Origin: Cryptomeria japonica
Taxonomy: Eukaryota; Streptophyta; Pinopsida; Cupressales; Cupressaceae
Reading direction: 5' to 3'
DNA length: 64,000 nt
Assembly (NCBI RefSeq): GCF_030272615.1
Contig: NC_081406.1
Span: forward strand, 398,986,939-399,050,938
Shown: piece by piece, positions 52,429 through 64,000 of the stretch
Layout of the letters: every line of letters begins with the position of its first letter
How positions within the stretch are numbered: position 1 is the stretch's first letter
Made by a program: the position numbers and the translations under genes
The notes under the pieces: model-generated
The model's database searches: none
The model's input: only the letters and a program-made list of their open reading frames with translations
Told to the model about the DNA's origin: nothing

Positions 52429-55050
52429 TCACCCTATACTCATCCACATTTCATCATCTGAGAATATTTCTTGATGTTGTCCCATACTCCATCTTATCTG
52501 ATTGCCAATATCTAGCTCTTCCTCATCTTCCTCAAAAGAATCATACCCTGTATTATCATTGCACATTCCAAGATAGAGCATGTTGATCATATGATCAGGT
52601 TCAAATTCATCTTTTTTGCAACTAGCATAAACCTCATCTGACTCTTCCATATCTTTAGAAATAACACATTGAGCTTGGGAATGAGGCAAGTTGCATAAAA
52701 CATACCATGGATTACCTTCCATAAAATTTACTCCTGATTTTTTCAAGGGATCAGGTGTTTCCTTACTACTTGAGGTCTTTTGATTATTGTTTAGAGGTTT
52801 CCCATCCTTCTAGTTTGTGTTGTATGGCATGTCGTGCAATCTTGGCCTATCACTTCTATGATAGTTAGGTTTGTCTTGTGACAACCCCTTCTCATTTCTT
52901 GCAATCTTTTAATTCAAATCCTTTATGGCATTCATAACTTTGTCTATCTTGTCCTCTTCCTTAGGATATTTACTATGATGTCCTTTAGGATTTTGCAAAA
53001 TTTTGACATCATCCCTCCTAGCTTCTTTACCAGAAGCTTTTTTGTTGTTTTCAATGGTGAGGGAAACTTTGAATGTTTTACTAAGAGTTGGGGATTTCCT
53101 AGACCTTAGTTCATAGCCAATTTTAGGATCAAATGCATCATAATATAAAACCAAACACATATGATCAGTTGGCTTCAAAAGAGGAGGTATCTTATTGTAA
53201 AACTTTATGAGTCTATTGTTAAAGTTGGACACCTCTTCATTATGCCCTTTATTTATGTTAGTCAACTCACGCAAGGCAAAATTTGGATCGGAATGATCAC
53301 CGTATTGATCTCTAAACATTCTTTTGAAATCCTAAAAACACCTTATTGACACATTAGGTAGGCTTCTATGCCATTATTGTACATCATTAGTGAGAGATTC
53401 ATAAGCATCTTCATGAACACATCCTCATGTTCCACCTCAAATTTATCCATCACATTTTGGAACGCTCTGATATGGTCTTCACTAGTGACTACATTATTTC
53501 CTAAGAAATTAGGCACTACATTTCTTAACTCATTGCTAATTGCATTTGGATAGCCTTGAATCCATGTAAAATCAATCTACCTATATCTATCCAACTATAC
53601 AACTCTCCTAGCAAATGGATTGTGAGGTGGATTAGGGATTTGTTATTGTTGTTGTTGTACATTTCCTTGATTGAACTAGTATTGTGTGATTTGATTGTAC
53701 TATTAGTACTGATTTGTAATCTAATATTGATATAGAAAGTATTATAAGTATTGTTGATAGGAATTATTACCTCCCATAGGATTATTCAGAGGACACTACA
53801 GAGGGGGAAGATATTGAGGAGAAGGTGGATTACACCCATACCCAAGACAATTAGACTTTTTGTGCATTATACTATTATTGTTGGGTATTTTGTTGTTGCC
53901 TAGTCCCTACTTGACCAACATTAGTGTATTGAACATTCACAGGAGGTGGGTTGAGATTTGCAAGGACATAAGACACATTAGGCATCCCATTGGTCTGAGG
54001 AACTCACATAGACAAAGTTCTCATTGCAGCACTAGAAACACTCATTTGCATGCTTTCCTAGATAGTATTGGTAGGATAAGATACAACTATGCTTACCACG
54101 GGGGCTTGTGTACAAACATTAGTAGAAAAAACAACAAGGATATTTGTAGTATTTGACATAGAGGATAGTGGAAAAAAGGATATTGAAGGATTATTTGATG
54201 CTATAGGTATCTGACTCATTCCACTATTACTATATCCACCCGACAGAGAGGGAAAATACATTATTGAGTGGGAAGATAGGTTTAGTATCACTTGTGCCAT
54301 TATCTCCCTTCCTCTTATGAGCTACAACCTATCCTTTTGAGCTTGCATGTGGTTTAGTTGCTATTGCAACTCTTCCACTAATTCCCTAGACATATTACCA
54401 AAAGTAGAGCATACATTAGAGTCAGTAAACTGAACTTGACATGAGACTTGAATAGAGGGCTGATTTAGTAATATAGGAGTAGCCATAATCACCTAAGGAT
54501 TGAACCTATTATGGGCATTTTCTAATTGTTTAGCATATCTAGCTTCACATTCTTCCTATAATCTAGCTTTTCTAAATTCTACATAAATCCTATCTTGAGT
54601 TGCCTTAGCCTGGATAGGGTCTTCGTAGAAAGGGTTGCAAGGGTTCTAGTCCATTGTTGGGAAGGTATGACAAAAAAAGAGGTTCTCTCTAGGTGAATAA
54701 TTGTTACTACTAGTATCTTCTACTTCTTGTGCAGACCTATATGGATCACTAGAATAATTTTCTGAAATAAAATTTCCCTTCCAATAACTTTGCAACTAAT
54801 ATGACCCTTCTAAACTATCTAAGGGAATTTCAAAACTACTGTTCACTAAATGTATAGAGGATAAAGTTTCTGGATTACCTCTTTACTTGATAGTCGACCT
54901 CTTGTTTATGATAGGCTTTCTTGACCAGTTGTTTCCTTGTTCTCTATATTCGGTTTCCTTGTCTAAACTATGCTTGGTCTCTAAAACTCTTTTCCTCTCT
55001 ATGCAGTCACTCCTCCTTGTTGTAGTGTTTGAAGCCTTTTTGCTAGTCAT
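52429..55050 (-). pseudogene. Ty3/gypsy gag remnant (element H)
   Basis: Begins MTSKKASNTTTRR at 55050 and can be followed, through many stops and some frame changes, to 52429. It has an Arg/Lys-rich start; NPCNPFYEDP; a charged stretch (DRIYVEFRKARL, EARYAKQLENAHNRFN); a Gln/Asn-rich spacer (about 53640-54300); then the capsid domain (WIQGYPNAISNELRNVVPNF, IRAFQNVMDKFEVEHEDVFMKMLMNLSL; MFRDQYGDHSDPNFALRELTNI, KGHNEEVSNFNNRLIKFYNKIPPLLKP, YDAFDPKIGYELR), a Lys-rich part, a knuckle-like LCNLPHSQAQC and an acidic tail. Matches retrotransposon gag of the Ty3/gypsy type. No pol follows before element B. Confidence 0.8.
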
Positions 55051-55080
55051 TTGAACTCTTCAAGCTCTAAATGAGCTTGT

Positions 55081-55463
55081 CATCTTCTTAGATTTGCCAC
55101 CCAGGTATGGGATATATTATAATATTTGAACTTATAACATAATTTATGTATATGACTGTGGACCTTTTGGACAAGCTACTGGGTCAAATATTTAACATTT
55201 TTTTTAAATGACTCCCCAGTAGAGTTGCCAATCTATTGGTTCCCAAATCAAATGATCCTAAACCCTAGAGGACATCTTCTTAGATTTTCCACCCAGGTAT
55301 GGGATATATTATAATATTTGAACTTATAACATAATTTATGTATATGACTATGTACCTTTTGGACAAGCTACTGGGTCAAATATTTAACATTTTTTTTAAA
55401 TGACTCCCTAGTAGAGTTGCCAATCTATTGGTTCCCAAATCAAATGATCCTAAACCCTAGAAG
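55081..55463. repeat. Tandem duplication (192 bp period) containing a primer-binding-like site
   Basis: Two head-to-tail copies, 55081-55272 and 55273-55463, differing at only a few bases. Each contains, in minus sense, TTGGCAACTCTACTGGGGAG (55212-55231) or its close copy (about 55404-55423), of the TTGGCGACTC…GGGGA type seen after Ty3/gypsy 5' LTRs. The H gag start lies just downstream in minus sense, so this is probably the duplicated LTR-PBS junction of H. Confidence 0.85.
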
Positions 55464-56640
55464 ATTATGCACTTACTCATCAACAGGTTGAAGATAGGAC
55501 TTATCCAACGAACAAGATTCAATCTTAGGAATGAAATCTTCTGCACTTTGGGCTTTGTAGGACCAAGACAGGTGCACCTCAACAATATCTTAACAAACTA
55601 TTATGATGCATACATCAACATTGTTGTTTAAACAAATTTCCCAATAAAATTATGCCAAGGAAAGCTTATGAACTCTAGACTTTAGCTGCAATCTTGGTCT
55701 CAAACGTTCACTTAGCTATTGGGACTATTTTTATGCTAATGCTAAGCCTACAAAAAAAAATACAAATGATATTTGATGAAGGTGACCTTGAAACAATTCA
55801 AGAAGGAGAGACTAGTGCTTATCCTATGGCGAACAGAGTCAAATCTACAAACAAATTATAAATTCTTCCAATGTATCATCATTTTGTGACATTCAAACAT
55901 TTCATGACTTTCATGCTATTCTTATCAGAATCACAATAGACCAATCCACATTTCACCATGCACACAATATAGTAATCTTGAAATAGAATTTAACCCTTTC
56001 CTTAAAAGAGACCCAATATCAAGATCACACATTCCTCATTGAAGAAGACAAATCAATGTGTCATTAACACAAAGACTCATACAACATGCACATAGAAAAT
56101 AGGACAATCTGAAAATGATTCACTCTCATTAATCTTCAAAAGACTCATACAAGATGAAAAAAGTTACAACATTTGTAGAAAGGAAACGTTATAATTCTAT
56201 TATTTCAAACTGTCTCCTAATACATTCTACGTCTCAAAAATTTTAGAATCTTTTCTTACTAGCACCAATTTCCCTTTTATAAGACAAGGGAGCAAAACAA
56301 GCTTTAGGCTGAGTAAGACACTTGTCAAAAAGTAATTACTTGATACAATGAAATATTCCAAAAGGCATCTTTCATAGATACATTCAAAAATTCACCCTCA
56401 AGAGAGGGACTGGAAGGCAACTACATAAATAATTTCCGGAAATAGTGCAAAAGGCTTGGAAGGAGTGGGCTAACATGTCTTCACTTTTCTTCTCTTGTTG
56501 CTATCAAAAATTCAAAATTTGGTGTTGAAAGCAGTGTTGGATTGGACTAGGTACATACTAATTGTGCAATCATTAAGACATTTGCAAAAATAGAAAACTA
56601 CAGAAAGAATGTGACAAACCAAAAAATGGCAAAGAAAAGA
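55464..56640. other. Non-coding, possibly LTR of element H
   Basis: No gene. Position upstream of the H primer-binding region suggests its 5' LTR, but no second copy is present to define ends. Confidence 0.4.
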
Positions 56641-59600
56641 ACTATTCCTCCTCTTCTAGCTACTCCTCTTTGAGCGAGAAATACTGCTTATGCTAGTTAT
56701 CTATCTGCTTTGTAGTGGGCCAATTAAATTTTTTCAGATCTCTTAACCTACTCATAGCATCTTTTGTTTTGTTGGCAAACACAGTTGCAACCTCTATAAT
56801 GAATGCATAATATAAAGAATCAATCTCAAGAATTCTGTCAATAATCAAATGATAAATATCCTTTTGATTATTGTCCAATTTCACTAATAAATTCAATACT
56901 TCATTAATTGACTCTTCAAACTCAAGCTTCCACTTGTCCAAATCTTTGATTTGGTTGTGCTCGATCAAAATATTTGGGGTATCCCACTTCTGTAGACCCC
57001 TAAAAGATGTCATCTTCTCCTTCAATAATTTGTCTTCACTCTCCATATGAGGAAGAACCTTTATCATTATATTATAATTCTTCTAGGTTTTCCCCACAAT
57101 TTGGGGTGTAGAGGGTGCATTATTAATGGCCAAAAGTATCTCTTACTACATAGTGGCTTTTGGAAACCACGTGGTCATCAATGGTTGAAAGAATGAAAGA
57201 ATATCACCCAATTGGGTGCACACCTAGAATACAAAATAATATGAGGCATGCACCTCATTCAATTTACCCATCATTTTATTAATTATTTGCAGAATTGTTG
57301 CCTTTCTAATTTCCAAATATATATTTTCTGCATCATCCTTCACTTTTTATAGTTATTCTTTCATTTTTTGCAAATTTTTCAGGTTGCTATCTTGTCATTG
57401 AGGTGACATCCCTTATAGAAAAATGTGAGGTGTGGAATGCCAATGTTCTAGCCTCAACAGTCATGGTACATGCAAGGGTTCTAACTATATCATCATCCAC
57501 TCTTTGACCTATCCCACCCAATATAATTGTTAATCTATATTAGGGGCCTTTGCCCAGAGTGCAAATGATTTAATGCTTGGGTTAAAATTTGAGCCATGTT
57601 TTCCAAAATCCTAGGCATAAACAGGATTCTCCTACCTTATTACCTAGTCTAAAAGAAAAATTCTCCGAAGGTCCCAACCTGGGACTAACATCATGTCATT
57701 GGTATTAATCATCTCCCTATCTTCTTGCAAGTTACAATATATGTGATCCTTATCAAAATTGGTCATATCCTCAACTCACATGTTCATCAATTTCTCTTTT
57801 AGCCAGAGAGCTTTGAACTCAAGGGTCTTAACAAAATTATCATCAGACAAAAATTGAATAGCATCAATAATCCTTTCATCTTGGGCTTTCTCCTCTAGGA
57901 TAAAACTAGAAATAATTCCCTATCCTCATCATTTGGAATGTTAGTAGAATCATCATCCCTAAATATTTCTCTTGGAGGGGAGGGTGGTGGAACACTTGCA
58001 TCCACTTCATCACCAACAATCTCAACAAAATTAAACATAGTAGCTTTCCCCTTGTCAACTCTTCTTATCACCTCTATAGTTGGTTGACCTACTTGTGGAT
58101 TTTGTTGAGCGGAAGAAGCTTGGAAAGACTCCTCAACCAAAACTGTCTTTCCCTTTATTTTGTAGATAGTTGAAGGCACATGTGCAGGTCTTTCTTCTTC
58201 ATCTCCTCTTGCAACCCATTCTACTACATATTTCTCTGTCTGAGACTCTATTACGATAGCCTCAAAATTCCTTATTTTATATAACATCTGTTTAAAATTA
58301 TTCTTAATATTAGAACAAAATCTCTGAAAATAAGGGTCCTTCTATCTTCTCTCCCTTTTCACTCTCTTAATATACTCCTACTTCTTCTCTGAATTTCATC
58401 ACTAGGGAGGTAGTTTCTTATTAGGTCCTCATGTTCTCATCTCACCTTTATTTTCTATGTTCTCATCTCATTGATGTATCCTTTTGGATCATAGTCTTGA
58501 GCCTTTCCAACTCTAAGATAGTAGGTGCTTACCATGAAATCCTACACCTTTTCCAATGTTTCTCCCAACATTGCAATCTTCATATATTGTCATCCTACGG
58601 AGGTGTGTCCCCTTTTTCTCTGTTTGGACCCATTTATTTTCCATCCACAACATTTTCCACATTAATTCAATGAAGGGCCATCCTTGGAGACATAATAAGT
58701 GGCAAAATATCGGGGGGGGGGGGGGGGGGGGCGGGGGAGGGGGGTTTGGCTACAGCCATAGACTCTAATAATAGTGCAATCAGAATATAAGTTGAATATT
58801 CTTTGGCTTAGCATCCCTTACTCTTAATACTTTTATAATATCTCTAGAGAGCCTTGGGAGCTAGAATCCATAGTGTTCTAAGACCTTAACCACAAAGTGA
58901 TCCAGTAATGCATTATAATTTGACCATCTGGACCCCTTAACCCTAACTTGGATCCATCTTTGGGTTGGCCATCTACTACCTATGTTAGGATCAAACTTTA
59001 TCACATTCAAGATTGCATCCTAGTTAGTTCTATTCTGGAAAAGAATAAAGTGACACTATAAAGAATAATACTTGAAATCTAATTTAGTTGTCTCATCTTT
59101 GGCATTTATTAGCCCCTCATGTAGCTTATCCTGAATATACTGCAAAATCATATAGGTCATTGGATTATGGATGCTGGATTTTCATTGCCATCATCATAAG
59201 ACCTACAGGCATCTTAGACCTAGCATAATCTAATCTCAAAACTTGCTAGAGAGCATAGTATGTTTTTATAAAATAATGCTCAAATGTTACTAGGACAAAT
59301 AGCTCCTACTCAATATTGAAAATGTAATTCTTCCCCATCTTTTACATCTTTTTCCTCTAGTAGGGGATCTGCTTCTCTCTATAAAAAATTCTCTTTACAC
59401 CATATTCTACCTTAAGTCAATTATCTTGAGGGCAGACTTGTTTAAATAAAAACATTGAATAATGGCATCTCTAGCAATATCAACCAAAATGTGCCCATTT
59501 CTCATCCTCACTATCATGCTTTCTGGATTGTAATGCTTGCCCAATTATTTGATAAGTAGTGTCTCTATAAAAATATTCTAGACAATTAGCCTAGCCAACT

Positions 59601-60542
59601 AAATTTTAGTAATTTAAAACCGGTGTTGTCTTATCCCTGGTCCCATAGAAATAGTAGAAGATGCCCCATCCCCTGTCTATAGTGAGGGCATCTCTACATC
59701 TAGAAATCTTATTTGAGAAGGAATTTTTGATATTTTATTGCATGGTAGACCCCTTGAAGAGTTCCAGTAAGTCTTGATGCAATACCCTTGTTTCCCTCCT
59801 CTTTTTCTTCTCTATTTCCTCTAATCTCTTCTCTACTTCCTTAGCCAATTCTTTTGATATTTTGGTTTGACCTGATACAAGGGAAACTTGGGTAGGCTTC
59901 TCTTCTTGAGCGGGTGAAGGATTTTTAGAAGTAGGAGGGTTTTCTTCCACAATTGGGGTTTTCTTAATGGATGAGGATGCAAATTTCTTAGTAGGGGCCC
60001 TCCTCTGCTTTGTCTTTCGGCTTTCCTCTTGTATCTCTAATTCAATAATTGGTGAGTTTTCTATAGTGGGGGAAATTTGCATAGGATGTGGCTATACTTT
60101 TCCTTGTAGGAACCCTCCTTGTCTTCAGCTATGGGGAAAAAGATTGAGAAAAATGGCTAGGTTATTCAGTGGATAATTCCTACTCAGAAAGGGTAGTTGC
60201 AGTCATTTTTTATGCCCTGGCAAAATGGCTAGGTTCTTTAGTGGATAATTCCTGCTCGAAAAGGCTAGTTGCAGCCATTTTTGGTGCCCTCTTCCTCTTT
60301 GGCTTTGAGGATTCTTCTTGGGAAGGATGGCTTGATCCTACAATGGGAGGAGTTTTCTCAACAGAAGGAGGGTTTGACATAATGGCCAACTCATTGGAGA
60401 TGGCAGGAGCTAGGTGAATTTTAGAAAGAGGAGTGGCATGGGTAATTTCTAGGGTGGTGGAGCTTTCCCCTTTCTTAGGAGCAGAAGGGGTGGTTTCCTT
60501 CATTGGGGAGTCCATTCTTACAATTCTAGGGCAACAAATCAT
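56641..60542 (-). pseudogene. Long decayed reading frame of unknown function (J)
   Basis: Minus-strand pieces in consistent order: 60542-60210 (MDSPMKETTPSAPKKG start, Ser/Pro/Lys-rich, KPKRKRAPK); 60082-59735 (KTKQRRAPTKK, then a charged coiled coil, KELAKEVEKRLEEIEKKKRRE); about 59550-58900 (NPESMIVRMRNGHILVDIARDAI, LRLDYARSKMPVGLMMMAMKI, LHEGLINAKDETTKLDFKYYSL, FDPNIGSRWPTQRWIQV); 58287-57895 (EKYVVEWVARGDEEERP, acidic tail); and 57067-56693 (coiled coil). Many stops. Layout (basic Pro/Lys region, globular part, C-terminal coiled coil) resembles ORF2 of element C, but no direct alignment convinced me. No host gene family recognised. Confidence 0.5.
58711..58745. repeat. Poly-G tract
   Basis: Twenty consecutive G (58712-58731) followed by GCGGGGGAGGGGGG. 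It can form a G-quadruplex and is a likely site of length error. Confidence 0.9.
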
Positions 60543-60959
60543 GATTCTATTTCAAGAACAAACCCTACTCAACTCCTTAATTCTTCCACACAAAGCACAA
60601 AGATACAAGCTTGTCAATCAATTGGTTTTTGACGGCTCTTGGACACAATTTGCATCTTTGAGGGTCACTATGAATCACCTTGAATCACTCTTCAATCACT
60701 TTTGAATGCAAGGTGTATCATTGAACCTTATAAATTACTTTTATCGATCACAGGGAGGCTGCCATTAATTCCTATGTGCAAGCTCGAGAAGTTGGGGGCT
60801 CTTAAATTCAAACTTCACCATTGATTTGAAAATGGATACCTAAGATTAGATCTTTGAGCTCCTTGATTTCTAACATGGTTCTTTATAATTCATTCTTCGA
60901 TACATTTTATTTTCTTTATGTTCTAAAGTCTTGCCTTTGATAAATTTTTGCCACCTTCA
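60543..60959. other. Upstream region of J, non-coding
   Basis: No gene. TATAAATTACT (minus-sense AGTAATTTATAAGG, about 60729-60742) could be a promoter element for J, but support is weak. Confidence 0.35.
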
Positions 60960-61760
60960 TGCATTAAATTTCTCCCTACGGGATAGCGAGCTTTCATTGT
61001 TTTTATCATTTTGTTACCCCACAAGGTTACTTTTACTTCATTATCCTTGTTGTGGGGTAGTGGGGTTACTTATTCTCTCCTTACCTTCCTTATCTAGGTA
61101 GCCCATGGCACTATCCTCTTCTATGTGTCTAGATCATGGGGTAGTGGGGGCTACCTTTTCTTTATTACTTCTCTTCATCCCACCGGCCTACATCATGGTC
61201 ACTTTCCTTATCTCTGGCTCACGAGGTGGCGGGGTAGTCACTTTAAACTTATCCTTCTAGACCACATCATGTTTCCTTAAGTCCTTTTAACTTCATGGGG
61301 TAGAGTTATCTTTGTCTTTTAAGTGCATCCTGCTAGCCCGCAGGGTACTTTAGTCTTCATCTTTACTTTGCTTTGGTGGTTTGCAAGGCCATCAAATTAC
61401 CTTAGCACATATGACACCCCTCCAACCCACATCACATCTTCTTAGGCTTTTTGACCCTTGTGGGGTAAAATTTATCTTGCCCCTTGGTACATCTTTCTAT
61501 CTTGTGGTGATATTTTAGCTGCCATCACAACCATACAGGGTGGCAGGGCCACCTTTAGGCTAAATAATATGTTCATCTTGTCAGCTTGTTGGATAATGTT
61601 TCTTAATAGAAAAGCAATGCGAGGTAATATTTTCTCTTTGTTTACATGTATCCTGCCACCCCACAATGCTTCAATAGACACAAAATGGTCCTTGTGGGGT
61701 AACAAATATAGGCATAAAATTTGTATCTCGCCATCCCGCTGCAACTCATGTTGTCTTAGG
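60960..61760. repeat. Dispersed GTGGGGTAG/CCCCAC motifs
   Basis: The core TGGGGTA or its complement recurs about every 40-100 bp in both orientations (61015, 61051, 61134, 61226, 61297, 61454, 61660, 61694), with AGGTGGCGGGGTAG and CAGGGTGGCAGGGCC variants. No coding function seen; the open frames over 61458-61786 on both strands have no domain. Confidence 0.6.
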
Positions 61761-62194
61761 TCATCACTTAAATGACAACTTAGCACGTGATCATTGTGCC
61801 AAGGGTAATGGGGTCATGGAACATAGAAGCACTGGGATAATTAGGACTTGGGAACATAGGGAAAAATAAAATTCAACCTTCCATGTTTTAAAAGCAACTA
61901 CCCCGATATAGAAGACCTAACACACGGGGTCGGTCATGAGATGATTAAAGACCCTCCCACAAACAAATTAAGAGACAACAACCCACTACAACTAATCAAC
62001 AACGACTTAGAGAATGGGAACGACAAATTTCACTAAGGCTTATAAATCTTAAACCCTACCTAGGTTTTTTTCAAAAACCCTAATCCAAGGACTCAGAGGA
62101 CAAAAGCAAGGAAAATCAGCAAAATTTTGACTCCTCTAACTTTCTAGTTCATCTAGGGAAGTAAATTCTTTTTCTTCTTCACCTTTTGACTTCT
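61761..62194. other. Non-coding
   Basis: No gene supported. A possible short extension of the downstream end of I runs to about 62070 in minus sense. Confidence 0.4.
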
Positions 62195-62990
62195 TCATTG
62201 ATTCCAAAGAAGACACAACAACTGTTCTCTTTGAACATCTACTACCAGAGGAGAGACTCTCCTTAGGAGCACTGATGATATTAGGAGCCGGCTAGAGAAC
62301 AACTTCTTCCGAAGATTTATGAAGTGATTTATATATGTCTGATCTTTATCATCCAAACAAGATAGATATCTAAAAGTTTTATTTCCAATAGAGACATTTA
62401 ATTTAACTACTATATTCTCCTTCAATGGTAAAGATCTTGTGAAATAAAGAATTAAACATACAATCAAAGAACCAAACTAGAATGAATATCCCTAATCTTT
62501 TGTCATCTTAATATTTCTGCTAAATGTGTTGGCAACAACTTGCACAAATCAAATTTTTTGCCTTCTTTAACCATTTGATGAACAATACATATTGCAATTT
62601 CCGAAGTGGATCCTTCTCTATTTCTAAAATAGATTTTGTAAGAAATTCCATATGCCACATACCTTATAATAGGGTGGATGATGGTGTCAATTATTAGTGC
62701 TTGTTGATCACTTGTGACACTAGTTAGGGTTTCAACTTTCTTGTTCTTAATTGATTTATTTGTTGGAAGGGGTCCATTATCACAGAAACTGGAAAATGCA
62801 TGAATTGCTTCCTTCAAAATATGATACAACTTATCCAACATCATATAGTCATCCTCAATACAGTTCAAAAGAAACTTAATCATGTCTTCATGTACAAACC
62901 ACAAAAATTCTCTCCAAACATCCAAACCCTTATTCCCTAAGTCTTTGATTTGCTAAAAAAAATCAATCGACAAAGAGTTTCCCAAATTTA
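62195..62990 (-). pseudogene. Element I: homologue of the unknown ORF2 of element C
   Basis: Minus-strand frames 62925-62503 and 62467-62195 with a short broken stretch upstream. Aligns residue by residue with 13800-14500: LGNSLSIDFF…IKDLGNKG against LGDSETIKLEF…IEDLGLTG; EDMIKFLLNCIEDDYMMLD against DEVIRYILRKVHNEFIWLD; YHILKEAIHAFSSF against YMIMNEAMQSITSL; VETLTSVT against VEKLTNAT; and LIVCLILYFTRSL against LIVCLMLNFLNEI. This is a second, independent copy of the domain and shows it is a real protein family. Function unknown. Confidence 0.75.
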
Positions 62991-63379
62991 TGATTTTCTC
63001 ATGATTGTATTCTTCTAATTGCATATTTTTAATTTTTTGAACATTCTTATTGCTAGACTCACATGTAATTGATTTCTTTGACTCGATAGAGAAAAGTTGT
63101 GATAAATACCTTTTATGCAAACTTCACTTTGAATCTTCTTCTTCTTCCAACTGCTCTGTTCTTAAAGTTCTTCAACGCATGATGCACAAATTGACCCAAA
63201 AAAATAGATATTTACTTTGTTCAGTGTGCTAGGGTTTTGCTGCCAAAAATTGTCTTATTAAAGGTGATTTCATCCAATCTTCATACTTCAACATGCACAA
63301 TCCACTAGACCATATAATAGCAATATCAATATTAATAGCCATAATCCACCACATGCATCTCTTTCATTCTAGGGGGTAC
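62991..63379 (-). other. Leader-like spacer of element I
   Basis: No clear frame. It occupies the same place as 13150-13629 in element C, between zinc-knuckle and ORF2 homologues. Confidence 0.4.
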
Positions 63380-63600
63380 AAATGAATCTCTCTGAAGCTC
63401 CCCCTAAGCCAAAGCTATCGAATCAATTTTTGGAGGAAGAAGAACCAATACTGAACTCAGGTGTAGTAGACTCAAATGTTTCTTTATTTCTCCAAACCAC
63501 ATAATTCTTCTTCTTGAGTTCAGTAGATTTCACCGGAGCATTCACATTCCTACATTTTTTAGCAAAATGAAGTAGGAGCACCTATCTAGTTCTTACTAGT
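63380..63600 (-). pseudogene. Element I: zinc-knuckle ORF C-terminus
   Basis: Minus strand HFAKKCRN (end of a CCHC knuckle) followed by KSTELKKKNYVVWRNKETFESTTPEFS, comparable in position and character to the knuckle end and KRWVRKSKEPSGDGS linker of element C ORF1. A stop lies just upstream of the knuckle, so the rest is not followed. Supports the two-ORF architecture of the C/I family. Confidence 0.5.
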
Positions 63601-64000
63601 TGAGCAGTTTTCAATGGAATTACTTGAGAGTGTGGCATTTCTTCATGTTTGAGTGTTTAGCATTGTGGTTTTGGGTTTATTCCCTTGTGTTCATGGTCTT
63701 TACCATGTTTGAGTTTTATAGCATTTGGCTTTGTTTTTGGTGAGATGTGGACTATGGTATTATCCCAGTTGATATATTCTTACCGGTTAGCCTGGCTGTA
63801 TGTTGAGCAAAGATGATTTCAGGTTGCGTGACTTGCGGATCATTGGAGGTGTTGCTTTGGGTCCTACTTGATATTCTCGGAAGTATGTGCATCATTTTAT
63901 GATTTGGATATTGTTCTTAGTGTTTTGATCTGACATGTTACCAATACACATTTCATGAACCGGTTGGCCTTTTAGCCGACTTGATTGAGTTGTAATTATT
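63601..64000. other. Unassigned sequence at window edge
   Basis: No coding sequence recognised. Two similar stretches (CATGTTTGAGTGTTTAGCATT at 63640 and CCATGTTTGAGTTTTATAGCATT at 63702) and GT-rich sequence suggest part of an LTR or other repeat continuing beyond the window. Confidence 0.4.

Noticed and set aside
61458-61786. Open frames of about 105 codons on both strands
   Set aside because: Both cover the GGGGTAG-motif zone and neither shows a domain or codon bias.
1-64000. A host protein-coding gene, endogenous pararetrovirus or organelle insert
   Set aside because: Every domain I could recognise is LTR-retroelement derived; no movement-protein, coat-protein or organelle gene signature was seen.

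Overview
This is repeat-rich plant nuclear DNA, most likely from a large, slowly purged genome such as a conifer or other gymnosperm. That assignment is an inference: the sequence shows old LTR retrotransposons with long AT-rich LTRs, deep nesting and heavy decay, and I see no marker that fixes the species. I found no host protein gene, intact tRNA or rRNA gene, or CRISPR array. Nearly every coding stretch belongs to a retroelement, and most are broken by stops and frameshifts.

Layout. Positions 1-2749 are AT-rich non-coding sequence with a TA microsatellite, a GC-rich patch, three telomere-like palindromes and a diverged ~470 bp duplication. From about 2750 to 52203 lies one old minus-strand Ty1/copia element, B. 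It has lost its own 3' end and was repeatedly invaded. Minus-strand copia element A (3301-9623) sits between B's reverse transcriptase and integrase remnants, and a deletion has removed A's outer 5' LTR end and the adjacent part of B. Inside B's gag sits C (plus, 11181-49920), an LTR element without pol. Inside C's 3' LTR sits D (minus, 17549-49625, TSD GTAGT), primed by tRNA-Lys. Inside D sits E (plus copia, 19074-40827, TSD CTTTA). Inside E's protease-integrase linker sits F (plus Ty3/gypsy of Tat type, 21996-35980, TSD GGTTT). Inside F's 5' LTR sits a solo LTR, G (23587-24890, TSD GGTAG). The insertion order is therefore B, C, D, E, F, G, and the TSDs of D to G were read directly.

From 52204 to 64000, on the minus strand, come a Ty3/gypsy gag remnant (H, with a tandemly duplicated primer-binding region), a long decayed reading frame of unknown function (J), a zone of GGGGTAG-like motifs, and part of a second member of C's unknown ORF family (I).

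Most notable: (1) C carries a coiled-coil/zinc-knuckle ORF followed by a ~1,000-codon ORF of unknown function. The same knuckle-then-ORF order and a clearly alignable domain recur in I at 62.2-63.6 kb. (2) F carries, antisense between integrase and 3' LTR, a plant mobile domain gene that still has recognisable introns. (3) D's primer-binding site matches about 37 nt of tRNA-Lys rather than the usual ~18.

The autonomous-type elements (A, B, E, F) encode the usual gag/protease/integrase/RT/RNase H functions. C and D have LTRs, priming sites and gag-like ORFs but no polymerase, so they would have needed enzymes from elsewhere.
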